DNA from: Armatimonadota bacterium
GTDB taxonomy: Bacteria; Armatimonadota; Fimbriimonadia; Fimbriimonadales; Fimbriimonadaceae
Reading direction: 5' to 3'
Assembly: GCA_017303935.1 (NCBI GenBank)
Contig: JAFLBD010000001.1
Coordinates: 124,001-188,000, forward strand
Length of the DNA stretch: 64,000 nt
Position 1 is the first letter of the stretch, and each line of letters begins with the position of its first letter. Of this stretch, positions 24,260 to 32,224 are shown piece by piece. A program made the position numbers and the translations under genes. The notes beneath the pieces are model-generated. The model was not told where the DNA came from, ran no database searches, and saw only the letters and a program-made list of their open reading frames with translations.

Positions 24260-25486
24260 GTGAGTATCCACAAGTTCGTTCTCCCTAATGGGATTCGTGT
24301 GCTGGTTGAGCCCAATGACACGGTGCGAAGCGCCACGATTGGCATCGCGTGTCGCGCCGGAAGCAGCCACGAAACCGAGACCGAAGGTGGGATCACGCAC
24401 TTCATCGAGCACATGCTCTTCAAGGGCACTCCAACGCGGAACGCGAAGCAGATCGCCGAGGCTATCGAAGAACGCGGCGGAATGCTTAACGCTTCTACCG
24501 ACAAGGAGCAGACGATGTACTACTGCCGAGTTCTGAACGATGACGCACTTCTCGGCGTGGACGTTCTCACGGATATGGTTTGCAACTCGCTCATCGACTC
24601 CGAAGAAATGGAGCGAGAACAAGGTGTCGTTCTAGAGGAAATCAAGCGAATGGAGGACGATCCAGAGGGCTATGTCCACGACGTCCATCTTGAAACTCGG
24701 TGGGGACATCACCCTTTGGGCCGCCCAATTATTGGCACATCGGAGTCTGTCAGTTCGTTTTCTCGGCAAAACCTGAAGGACTACATCGCGCGCCGATACC
24801 GAGGCGAGAACCTCATCTTGGCGGTTGCGGGCAATGTCGATCCAGAACAGATTCATCGCGCCGCTCAAGAACGCCTTGGCGGGCTTCCCTCTGGTGGCGA
24901 TTCGCCAAAATTGACCCGCCCCGAGTCGGTTGTGAAGCGACAAGAATTGCGAAAGGAAGTGGAGCAAGTTCACTTTGTCTTGGGCGGAGACTCAGCTTCG
25001 ATTTACGATGAATCGAGGGTTTACGCCATCAGCGTGCTCGATTCGATTCTGGGTGGCGGAATGAGTAGCCGGCTGTTCCAAGAGATTCGCGAGCGGCGCG
25101 GACTGGCTTACAGCGTCGGGAGTTACAATTCGAGCTACACCGCTGGCGGCACGTTCAACATCTACGGTGGAACCGGGCTTGCGACATGGCCACAGGTTCA
25201 AGAATTGATCACTGCCGAGACTAGCAAGTTGATCCACGATGGATTCCTGGAAGGCGAACTGGAAAAAGCTAAGCGGCAGATCAGCGGGGCCATAGTCTTG
25301 CGAATGGAAGGCCTACCGTCTCGTATGGCACGGATGACGAAGAACGAACTGTTCTTTGGGCGTGATATCCCGATTGACGAAACACTAGCCAAGATCCAAG
25401 CGGTCACTGAAACCCAAGTGCGAGACGAAGCAGCGCAGATTTTCGCGGCTGATCGCGTGGGATTGACGGCCTTCGGCCCATTCTGA
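24260..25486 (+). CDS. M16-family zinc metallopeptidase (processing-peptidase-like)
   Basis: This is a 408-residue insulinase-type peptidase. The inverted zinc motif H47-F-I-E50-H51 lies in GGITHFIEHMLFKGTPTRN, and a distal Glu is in EREQGVVLEEIKRMEDD. The C-terminal half has the family R/Y region (SSRLFQEIRERRGLAYSVGS). It resembles the cytosolic PqqL/YmxG-like single-domain type, with no signal peptide. The GTG start has AGGGAG only one base upstream, too close to act normally, while CACAAT lies 7 bases before it. It follows the S41 peptidase gene by 35 bases. Confidence 0.92.
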   Translation: MSIHKFVLPNGIRVLVEPNDTVRSATIGIACRAGSSHETETEGGITHFIEHMLFKGTPTRNAKQIAEAIEERGGMLNASTDKEQTMYYCRVLNDDALLGVDVLTDMVCNSLIDSEEMEREQGVVLEEIKRMEDDPEGYVHDVHLETRWGHHPLGRPIIGTSESVSSFSRQNLKDYIARRYRGENLILAVAGNVDPEQIHRAAQERLGGLPSGGDSPKLTRPESVVKRQELRKEVEQVHFVLGGDSASIYDESRVYAISVLDSILGGGMSSRLFQEIRERRGLAYSVGSYNSSYTAGGTFNIYGGTGLATWPQVQELITAETSKLIHDGFLEGELEKAKRQISGAIVLRMEGLPSRMARMTKNELFFGRDIPIDETLAKIQAVTETQVRDEAAQIFAADRVGLTAFGPF

Positions 25487-25495
25487 ACCAGAGAA

Positions 25496-27070
25496 ATGTC
25501 ACTCAATGATCTGATTTTGCTGCAGAGCCGCGCCGATTCCGAAGGGGAATTGCTGGGCGAAGCGGCGAATTGGTTGCGAAATCAGGCCGGTTGTGATTCG
25601 GTGGACATTCTGTTGCTCGCCGACACCCAGACTATCACTTTGAAGGCTAGCACGGCGACACCTGAGCAAGTCGAGCTAATCCAGTTCAGCCCCCAAATCG
25701 GCCTCACTGGACATGTGCTTCGTTCCGGCAAGGTCGAGTGTCGACATTTTGGAGAGGCACATCCAGAGGAGATTCGATACCCCGGGTTTGAAGTGGATAC
25801 CTTCGGAACTGCGGTGTTTTCGCCTTTGAGGGCCGACGGGCAGGCGATCGGCGTCGCTGTAATGCGCTGGATCGACAGGACCGAATCCGTCGATCTTGAT
25901 CAGGTTAGCGCATGCACGAATGACCTAGCGCTGATTATTGCGGGATGGAAGCGAGCCTATATGCTCGGCATGAATTACGATCGCCTGGACGCGGTCAGCC
26001 AGGTCACAGAGACAATCACCTCTAGCCCGTACCTTGAAGAGATTTTGCAGCTTCTAGTGAACGTTACGGCGGAGCAATTCAATTACAAAGTTTGCACGGT
26101 GCGGCTGCTGGATGAAGAGCTTGATGAACTCGTCTTACGGGCCACTCAGGCCAAGTCCACCGAATATCAGCGCAAAAGGAGCATCCGTGTCGGAGAATCT
26201 ATCGCCGGGAAAGCGGTGGTGGAAAAGCACACGATTGTGGTCGCGGACGTTCAAACCGAGGAAGACTACATCGGTCATGATCTGGCAGCGGAACAGGGTC
26301 TTCGTTCCATGATCTGCGTACCGCTGTCGGTGCAAGACAAGGCGATTGGCGTTCTGACTTGCTACACCGACGCACCCCACGTCTTTGAAGAGGGCGAGAT
26401 CACCTCACTAGAAACAATCGCGATGCAAGCGGCATTTGCCATCGAGCGGGCAAAGCTCCAGGTTCGCCACACCTTGATGCAAGAAATGCACCATCGGGTG
26501 AAGAACAACTTGCAGCAAGTCGTTTCGCTGTTGCGCTTGCAGCTTCGCCACAAGCATTACCCGACGATTGAAGACGCGATCAGTGATTCGGTGAACCGGA
26601 TTCTTGCGATTGCCGCGGTGCATGACCTTCTCAGCCGAGACGACCTCGACCGGGTGGGTCTGCTCACGATTGCCAAGAACCTGGTGGGGCACCTTCAGCA
26701 GAGTATGATCGGCCCTGAAAACTTGGTCGATTTCGAAGTCCGTGGTGAAGACGTTCGGCTGACGATGACTCAGGCCACTCAGATCGCTTTAGTGTTGAAC
26801 GAGCTTTTGCAAAACGCCCTGGAACACGGCGCGAATGGCCAAGAAATGAAGATCCACGTCACCTTTGAATCGAGCGGTGACACGGTGACACTGTGGGTTG
26901 CAAATAGCGGCAATTCGCTTCCCGAGGGGTTTGATATTCAGACCCATGCGCACCTTGGTTTGCAGATTGTCACCAACCTTGCGCGCGGTCTAGGTGGAAT
27001 GTTCACCCTCAAAGACAGCCATGGTTGGGCGGTCGCTGAAGTCCGGTTCACCCGACAAACCAATGATTAA
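25496..27070 (+). CDS. Cytoplasmic sensor histidine kinase with two GAF domains and HisKA_2 core
   Basis: In this 524-residue kinase, GAF1 is at about 15-150 and GAF2 at about 170-318 (LVNVTAEQFNYKVCTVRLLD ... VCVPLSVQDKAIGVLTCYTD-type core). The HisKA_2 dimerisation helix has the phospho-acceptor His at about 332 (LMQEMHHRVKNNLQQVVSLL). The ATPase domain has an N box (IALVLNELLQNALEHGANG) and a G box (HLGLQIVTNLARGLGG). No membrane segment is seen, so it senses a cytoplasmic signal. No response regulator is adjacent. The nearest one in the window is the NarL-type gene at 60626. It starts 9 bases after the M16 peptidase gene. Confidence 0.9.
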   Translation: MSLNDLILLQSRADSEGELLGEAANWLRNQAGCDSVDILLLADTQTITLKASTATPEQVELIQFSPQIGLTGHVLRSGKVECRHFGEAHPEEIRYPGFEVDTFGTAVFSPLRADGQAIGVAVMRWIDRTESVDLDQVSACTNDLALIIAGWKRAYMLGMNYDRLDAVSQVTETITSSPYLEEILQLLVNVTAEQFNYKVCTVRLLDEELDELVLRATQAKSTEYQRKRSIRVGESIAGKAVVEKHTIVVADVQTEEDYIGHDLAAEQGLRSMICVPLSVQDKAIGVLTCYTDAPHVFEEGEITSLETIAMQAAFAIERAKLQVRHTLMQEMHHRVKNNLQQVVSLLRLQLRHKHYPTIEDAISDSVNRILAIAAVHDLLSRDDLDRVGLLTIAKNLVGHLQQSMIGPENLVDFEVRGEDVRLTMTQATQIALVLNELLQNALEHGANGQEMKIHVTFESSGDTVTLWVANSGNSLPEGFDIQTHAHLGLQIVTNLARGLGGMFTLKDSHGWAVAEVRFTRQTND

Positions 27071-27792
27071 TCAAGGAACGGGTTCTTGCGGTCCTTCTGG
27101 GCTTCGATCCAGAGTGCTTCCTCACGCTCATACATTTCTGGCGGCAATTCTGCCAACCCATAGAAGCACTCATCTAGCCCCGAGCGCACGGCCCAACCGG
27201 CGTCCCCGTAGCTGTAGTGCCACCATTCATCGCGGCAGTTCGAGAAACCTTGTTCCAGCATGCAGTTCACTAGAAGGTCGCGATGGAACTGAGCTTCCTC
27301 GGTGAGCCCAAGAGTGTAGGTCGGAGCGGCTCGAAATCGGCTGAATGGAGACCACACGTCCATGGTCTCCAGTTGACTGTTCACCAAGAACACATCCACA
27401 GCGGCGCCGGTGCAATGGCCCGGAGGAGCCTTCTGGTCGATCGGTGCGACCCATCGATTCACACGCCTTTTCAGCATGTGATACGGAAGGTCTGGGAAGA
27501 CTTCGCGCGCACTGGCGGTCATCCATTCGTAGATCCTTACCTGTCGGGCGAACGGGCGCCACGCATCGATCACCCCGAGTCGATACCCGCTGGGCAGGCT
27601 CTGCGCCGCACGCTCACACATCTGCGCGACCGATTTGCGAAGGTAAGGGATTACTTGCTCCCGGTGGATATGGAGGCTCGGAGCATATTCAGATAGCGCA
27701 ACCAGCGGCTCACCGTTTTCGCGTTCAATGACGCGGTTGAGCGCTGCAATCGGCTCGGGCCGACCTTTGGTTCTGTCCCAGCGAGTTCTCAT
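27067..27792 (-). CDS. VanX/DdpX-like D-alanyl-D-alanine dipeptidase (M15D)
   Basis: This 241-residue protein carries the M15D zinc signature. PPGHCTGAAVDVFLVN holds the His and Asp ligands. CRDEWWHYSYGDAGW holds the catalytic Glu and the third His ligand. RLGVIDAWRPFARQVRIY is the substrate-binding Arg region. No signal peptide is seen, consistent with a cytoplasmic dipeptidase. It cleaves D-Ala-D-Ala, in peptidoglycan recycling or, in resistance clusters, in vancomycin resistance. No vanHA genes are nearby, so recycling is likelier. Its start overlaps the stop of the SLBB exporter by 4 bases. Confidence 0.9.
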   Translation of the reverse strand: MRTRWDRTKGRPEPIAALNRVIERENGEPLVALSEYAPSLHIHREQVIPYLRKSVAQMCERAAQSLPSGYRLGVIDAWRPFARQVRIYEWMTASAREVFPDLPYHMLKRRVNRWVAPIDQKAPPGHCTGAAVDVFLVNSQLETMDVWSPFSRFRAAPTYTLGLTEEAQFHRDLLVNCMLEQGFSNCRDEWWHYSYGDAGWAVRSGLDECFYGLAELPPEMYEREEALWIEAQKDRKNPFLD

Positions 27793-28898
27793 CCGAAGAG
27801 CAAGAAGAACAGAATCCCGAGAGCCGGAAGTAACGTATCATTTCGGCGAGATCCGCGCGGCATCGCAACCTCGATCGTGTCTCCAATCTGCAATTTGTAA
27901 TCCGCCACAAAGCCTTCGACGATCTTGTTGTACTCAACTGTAACCGTTTTGGTTTTGTTACCGTCGCGCCGAGTGACCTTGACCTTTCCGGGCTTCACGC
28001 CATCAAGCAATCCACCACAAGCCTGGATCGCCTTTCCAAGAGTGAGCCCGTCGTAGAATCCTAAGCTGCCTGGCGTTCGAACTCCACCCAGGACGACGAC
28101 CACATTCTGCTTGCTGACGAGTTCGGCCACGATTCGGTCCCCTGCCTTCAGTTCGATGTCATTGTCCTTTGCGGAAAGCAGATTAATGAACTTGCCTGTG
28201 CCTTCGCGTTCAAATCGGACTCGGGCAGGATTTGCGGTCGCCAACAATCCTCCCGCAGCCAAGACTGCCTTGCCAACGGTCATTCCAGGCTTGAGTTCGT
28301 ATGCTCCTGGCTTGCGCACAGCTCCCAGCACGAAAATCTCAGTCGATCGCGTGAGGAGTGGAAAGAAGACGAAGTCACCAGCCTCGATCTTTGGATTGAA
28401 AGTCATGTCCCGACCTTCATATCGCTTGAAGTTAACGATCGAGATTGTCCCGGTCCTTGATTCGATCCGGACCTTTTCAAGGTCGGCTGTCCCGAGCGGT
28501 TGTGCTCGCTCGGCCACGTCTGAGAGCCTCATGTTTTCGACCCAGATTAGTTCTCCGGGGTTCTTGACGGCGCCAGAAAATCGAACGGGAAGAAATTCAG
28601 AGGTCAGCAAGGTCACGTTGACAGTGGCTTTGCGGAGAATGCGCTGCCGAACCAATTCGTCTTCGATCTTCGTCGCGGCCTCCTTTTCAGTCAAACCTGA
28701 GACCTTGACCACTCCGATGAAGCTCATGACCAACAAGCCGTCTGCGGTAACGAGATAATCGCGGTTCAGCGAAGGTTCTTCTTCGCAGGTCACCCGTACT
28801 TTATCGTTCGGGCGGATGACCTTATTTTGCGCGAGAGCAAGAGTGATTCCAGCAATCGCCACGCAAAGTACCAACAAAAAACGCATCCACCACGACAT
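27789..28898 (-). CDS. Second Poly_export/SLBB polysaccharide export protein
   Basis: This 369-residue protein has a signal or anchor segment (MRFLLVLCVAIAGITLALAQ). A Poly_export domain follows (VIRPNDKVRVTCEEEPSLNR, LVTADGLLVMSFIGVVKVSG). Three SLBB-like repeats come next (RFSGAVKNPGELIWVENMR, VLGAVRKPGAYELKPGMT, VLGGVRTPGSLGFYDGLT). A short C-terminal hydrophobic helix (TLLPALGILFFLLFG) ends the protein. It differs from the exporter at 6217 by its extra repeat and C-terminal anchor. It is probably a Wza-type channel or periplasmic export factor. The ATG has no Shine-Dalgarno sequence. TAACAT on the minus strand (28905-28910) lies exactly 6 bases upstream, so it may be leaderless. Confidence 0.87.
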   Translation of the reverse strand: MSWWMRFLLVLCVAIAGITLALAQNKVIRPNDKVRVTCEEEPSLNRDYLVTADGLLVMSFIGVVKVSGLTEKEAATKIEDELVRQRILRKATVNVTLLTSEFLPVRFSGAVKNPGELIWVENMRLSDVAERAQPLGTADLEKVRIESRTGTISIVNFKRYEGRDMTFNPKIEAGDFVFFPLLTRSTEIFVLGAVRKPGAYELKPGMTVGKAVLAAGGLLATANPARVRFEREGTGKFINLLSAKDNDIELKAGDRIVAELVSKQNVVVVLGGVRTPGSLGFYDGLTLGKAIQACGGLLDGVKPGKVKVTRRDGNKTKTVTVEYNKIVEGFVADYKLQIGDTIEVAMPRGSRRNDTLLPALGILFFLLFG

Positions 28899-28947
28899 TC
28901 CAATATGTTAAACGTTCAAAACCCTCGCGGGGAACCTAGATTAACAA

Positions 28948-28980
28948 GAAATCCCTGCCAAATTTGCTGGTAGGGATTTC
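28948..28980 (-). terminator. Terminator-like hairpin after the YHS-repeat gene
   Basis: The arm 28948-28959 pairs with 28969-28980 (12 bp with one G-T pair) around a 9-base loop. On the minus strand the stem is followed by TTGTTAATC, a modest T tract. It lies 21 bases beyond the stop of the metal-binding protein. Confidence 0.7.
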
Positions 28981-29001
28981 GGACTTATGGACTCGATTCG
29001 C

Positions 29002-29595
29002 TTAGTGCGTTTCTTCGTCTTTGCACTCGCCTGGTGCTGGGTCGCTTACCTTTGGCTTTCCAACAGTGGAAGCGATTCCACCAACAAACTTGGCCGGATT
29101 GGCTTCAAACTTCGGAGCGCAACCGCCGCAGCAGATGTAATATCGGGTGCCCTTGTAGTCGACGAACTTGAACGCACCAGCATAACCGCCGATCTTCTCT
29201 TTGCTCACCGGGCAGGTCAAGCTGTCCTTGGTTGGCATCGCGGCGTACTTTGCAGGAGCCTTATCAAAGGTTGCCTTTTCTGCCGTGGTGGCAAAAACGT
29301 AGCGAATTCCCTTGTAGTCGCTGGTGGCCTTGACAGCCTTGGTATCCAATCGCATTCCGCTGACCGGATTGAATAGCGAGGTACCGATGACCCACTTCTT
29401 GGTCTCGGCGTTCTTGAGAGCAGCGATTGGGTCCTTTGCAAACTTGGTGTCGCAACCAGCGCAGCAGAACGAGAATCGCGCGCCGTTGTAGTCGTGGAAC
29501 TTTGCGTCGGCTGGAACTGGCGAGCCCATGATCGCGCAAACAGGGTTGGATGCCGCAGACATCAAGAGACTTGAAAAGAGTGTTGTCAAAATCAT
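29002..29595 (-). CDS. Periplasmic triple YHS/TRASH-like metal-binding protein
   Basis: This 197-residue protein has a short leader (MILTTLFSSLLMSAAS) and three related units of about 55 residues. Unit 1 (NPVCAIMGSPVP ... FSFCCAGCDTKFAKDP) and unit 3 (LTCPVSKEKIGGYAG ... YYICCGGCAPKFEANP) keep the CxxxC and CCxGC cysteines. Unit 2 (FNPVSGMRLDTKA ... YVFATTAEKATFDKAP) has the same fold pattern but no cysteine. YHS/TRASH domains bind copper and other soft metals. The tail is Cys/Glu/His-rich (GECKDEETH). AAGGAAG precedes the ATG, and TAAAAT lies about 24 bases upstream. It may supply or sense metal in the envelope. Confidence 0.75.
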   Translation of the reverse strand: MILTTLFSSLLMSAASNPVCAIMGSPVPADAKFHDYNGARFSFCCAGCDTKFAKDPIAALKNAETKKWVIGTSLFNPVSGMRLDTKAVKATSDYKGIRYVFATTAEKATFDKAPAKYAAMPTKDSLTCPVSKEKIGGYAGAFKFVDYKGTRYYICCGGCAPKFEANPAKFVGGIASTVGKPKVSDPAPGECKDEETH

Positions 29596-29618
29596 GTTCG
29601 ATCTTCCTTACTCCTATT

Positions 29619-30881
29619 TTAGCCCATCGGTTCGAAAAGTCCTGCTGAATTTTGTCCAGCGACATAACCCGTGGACCAAGCAGCCTGCAGGTTATAGCCA
29701 CCGACCGGGCCGGCGACGTCCAGAATTTCACCGCACAGGAACAATCCAGCCACGATTTTGCTCTGCATCGTCTTAGGGTCCACTTCGCTAAGGGAGACTC
29801 CTCCTGCCACCACTTCGCCTTTTTCCATCGGCACCGACCGGACCTCGCCAAAGGAAAATTGCTTCATCTGAGTCACAAGTTGTAGCCGTTGTTGCTTGCT
29901 GATCGGGCCAAATTTGAGATCGCTCGGGATTGCGGACCGCTCAAGCATCAGTTCTATCACTCGCTCGGGAGCGTAGTCTTGGAGCCAGTTTCCAATCCGG
30001 TTGTGCGGCTGCTTTCGTGAAAGTTCGATGAAGTGCGCGTTGATCTCCTCAAAGTTCTTCTCGGGCAGCAGATCGACATCGATTGTCACAGAGTTTTGAT
30101 TCAGGTTCCTTGCGGCATCGTGGCTCAACGCGAGTGCGCAGGGGCCACTCAATCCGTGATGGGTGATCAACAAGTCGCCCCTCCAGCGACTGGATTCCTT
30201 CGTGTTGACTCGGCACTTGCAGACGATATCTCGGAGTGCCAATCCGCTGAAGTCGGCAAGCGGTTCGCGAAGATAGATCGGAGCCAGCGCAGACTGGATC
30301 GGTACGACCGTGTGCCCTAGTTGCCTCGCCCATTGGTAGCCGTCGCCGGTCGTCCCGCTATTCGGGAAGCTGCTGCCGCCCGTCGCCAGGACGACCGCAT
30401 CAGCCGCGATCAACTCATCTCCGATCTCGATGCCTGCCACCTTTCCATTTTCGGTCGCGACACCGGTGACCGCGGTTTCATATCGCATCGTGATATTCGG
30501 GTGGTTGATCAGTTGTCGAAGAGCTTCCACAACGTCTTTAGCGGTCTTGTCCACCGGGAAAATGCGGCCGTCGGGACGCTCATACGTTTCTATTCCCAGC
30601 TCGTTGATCAGGTCGATCATCTGGAGATTCGTGAAGCGATACATTGCTGGGCGGAGGAAGATGGATTCCTCTTTGCGAAACGCCTTCAGGACATTTTCCA
30701 GCGGACCGCCGTGGGTGATGTTGCATTTTCCACCCCCGCTGACCAGGATTTTGGTGCCAACGCGGACGGTCTTTTCGATCAGGAGCACGGATGCGCCCAT
30801 TTCGCCTGCTTGCCATGCCGCAAAGATGCCTGCTGCACCTGCCCCAACCACGATCACTTGAACCTGTTTCACCCGAAGCAC
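29619..30881 (-). CDS. HI0933/BaiN-type FAD-dependent oxidoreductase
   Basis: This 420-residue flavoprotein has an N-terminal dinucleotide fold (VQVIVVGAGAAGIFAAWQAG), the HI0933 motif GTKILVSGGGKCNITHGG, a second FAD element (ADAVVLATGGSSFPNSGTTG) and the C-terminal LFLCGEILDVAGPVGGYNLQ. Homologues are poorly characterised flavin oxidoreductases of the BaiN/RdsA group. The frame opens at GTG 30881. A second GTG at 30872 (MKQVQVIVVGAG) gives the usual short N-terminus. It is divergent from the CBS-domain transporter, with 44 bases shared between them. Confidence 0.9.
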   Translation of the reverse strand: MLRVKQVQVIVVGAGAAGIFAAWQAGEMGASVLLIEKTVRVGTKILVSGGGKCNITHGGPLENVLKAFRKEESIFLRPAMYRFTNLQMIDLINELGIETYERPDGRIFPVDKTAKDVVEALRQLINHPNITMRYETAVTGVATENGKVAGIEIGDELIAADAVVLATGGSSFPNSGTTGDGYQWARQLGHTVVPIQSALAPIYLREPLADFSGLALRDIVCKCRVNTKESSRWRGDLLITHHGLSGPCALALSHDAARNLNQNSVTIDVDLLPEKNFEEINAHFIELSRKQPHNRIGNWLQDYAPERVIELMLERSAIPSDLKFGPISKQQRLQLVTQMKQFSFGEVRSVPMEKGEVVAGGVSLSEVDPKTMQSKIVAGLFLCGEILDVAGPVGGYNLQAAWSTGYVAGQNSAGLFEPMG

Positions 30882-30903
30882 ATGGTACCGGACCGTGATT
30901 TGC

Positions 30904-30909
30904 TACAAT
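30904..30909 (+). promoter_or_regulatory. Extended -10 element before the CBS-domain transporter
   Basis: TGCTACAAT (30901-30909) is an extended -10 (TGN plus TACAAT). It lies 16 bases before the ATG at 30926, so the leader would be only about 10 bases. No Shine-Dalgarno sequence is present. Confidence 0.5.
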
Positions 30910-30925
30910 AACCGCACAACCCTAA

Positions 30926-32224
30926 ATGGACACTGGTCTTCTCGCGGTCATCAGCGTTTTGCTCGTCGTATTGTCGGCCATATTTGTCGCCGCAGAATAC
31001 GGATTGGTTGGCCTCAGAAAGAGCCGGATCGAAGTTCTGGCAGGGAAGGGCAACCGAGCGGCGTCCCTGGTGCTCAAAGCGCTAGATCAAGTCCCAAAGT
31101 ACATCGCCACCATCCAAGTTGGAATCACGATTATTGGATTGGCGCTGGGTTCGCTCACCGAGCCTCTGGTCGCGGAAAACCTAGAGCGACTGATGGGAAG
31201 TGCAGTTCACCCTACCTTGAGCTTCATCATCTCCCTTGTCCTAGTGACTTTTGTCATGGTCGTGCTCGGAGAATTGGTGCCGAAGTATCTCGCACTTCAT
31301 CATCCCGAGCGAATCATTCTCATTTTGATCCGGCCTTTGAACTTCTTTGTGTTCCTGTTGGCACCTGTAGCGAGCGTCGCACAGCTCTCGGGAAAAGCGT
31401 TGCTTAAGCCGTTGGGGATCGATATCAGTTCCGCCAAAGAGGGCACGATCTCGCGCGATGAACTCACGCTGATGGTCCGGGCGGGCGAATCTGGTGGCAC
31501 GCTAGAGGAAGATCACGCCAACGTGGTCACGAAGGCGCTTCGGTTTGACAAACTAGACGCCGCTGACATCATGATCCACCGCCTGGATGTCCATTGGGTT
31601 GACGCGGAATTGAGCTTCGACGACCTTGTCAAAGAATGCTCGAAGATTCCTCATTCCCGGATTCCGGTTTGCCGTGGTGACATCGACGATGTTGTTGGGA
31701 TTTTGTACACCAAGGATCTCCTGGCCAATGTAGGTCGCACGAATTTTGAACTTGAACGAATTCTGAAACCGGCCGAGATTGTCCCCGAGAATCTTACGTT
31801 GACAAAAATCGTCAACCGGATGCGCGATGCAAGGACTCAGATTTTGATCGTTGTCGATGAATTCGGTGGCACGAGCGGACTGGTGACTCTGGAAGATGTC
31901 GTCGAAGAAGTTTTTGGCGAGATGGAAGATCAAATCGAAACCGAGCGACCACAGATCGATCGGATGTCGAACACAAGGCTCTCGGTGAAATCAAGCGTCC
32001 GATTTGACGAGCTGATGGAGTATCTGGAGCTTCCCACATCGGAAGAAACATCAACGGAAACCTTGGCCACTTTGATCGTCGAGGAACTCGAACGGACTCC
32101 GAAGTTGGGCGACAAGGTGGATACCGAAGTGGGCACCATTGTCGTCGAAAACATGGCGCGGCAACGGATCACACGGGTTCGAGTGCTTCTGAACGAAGCG
32201 CTGATGCCGCAGAATTCCGATTAG
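30926..32224 (+). CDS. CNNM/CorC-type transporter (DUF21, CBS pair, CorC_HlyC)
   Basis: This 432-residue protein has an N-terminal DUF21 transmembrane domain with a first helix (LLAVISVLLVVLSAIFVAAE), the conserved GLRKSRIEVLA loop, and further helices (FIISLVLVTFVMVVLGELVP, LIRPLNFFVFLLAP). A CBS pair follows at about 205-325 (IMIHRLDVHWVDAELSFDD, VVGILYTKDLLANVGR, QILIVVDEFGGTSGLVTLED). A C-terminal CorC_HlyC domain ends it. Family members move Mg2+ or Co2+ or regulate such fluxes; the old name hemolysin is misleading. It converges with the sugar dehydrogenase gene with a 4-base overlap. Confidence 0.92.
   Translation: MDTGLLAVISVLLVVLSAIFVAAEYGLVGLRKSRIEVLAGKGNRAASLVLKALDQVPKYIATIQVGITIIGLALGSLTEPLVAENLERLMGSAVHPTLSFIISLVLVTFVMVVLGELVPKYLALHHPERIILILIRPLNFFVFLLAPVASVAQLSGKALLKPLGIDISSAKEGTISRDELTLMVRAGESGGTLEEDHANVVTKALRFDKLDAADIMIHRLDVHWVDAELSFDDLVKECSKIPHSRIPVCRGDIDDVVGILYTKDLLANVGRTNFELERILKPAEIVPENLTLTKIVNRMRDARTQILIVVDEFGGTSGLVTLEDVVEEVFGEMEDQIETERPQIDRMSNTRLSVKSSVRFDELMEYLELPTSEETSTETLATLIVEELERTPKLGDKVDTEVGTIVVENMARQRITRVRVLLNEALMPQNSD

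Noticed and set aside
27067-27792. VanX-like gene considered as part of a vancomycin-resistance cluster
   Set aside because: No vanH, vanA or vanS/R genes flank it. A peptidoglycan-recycling role is more economical.
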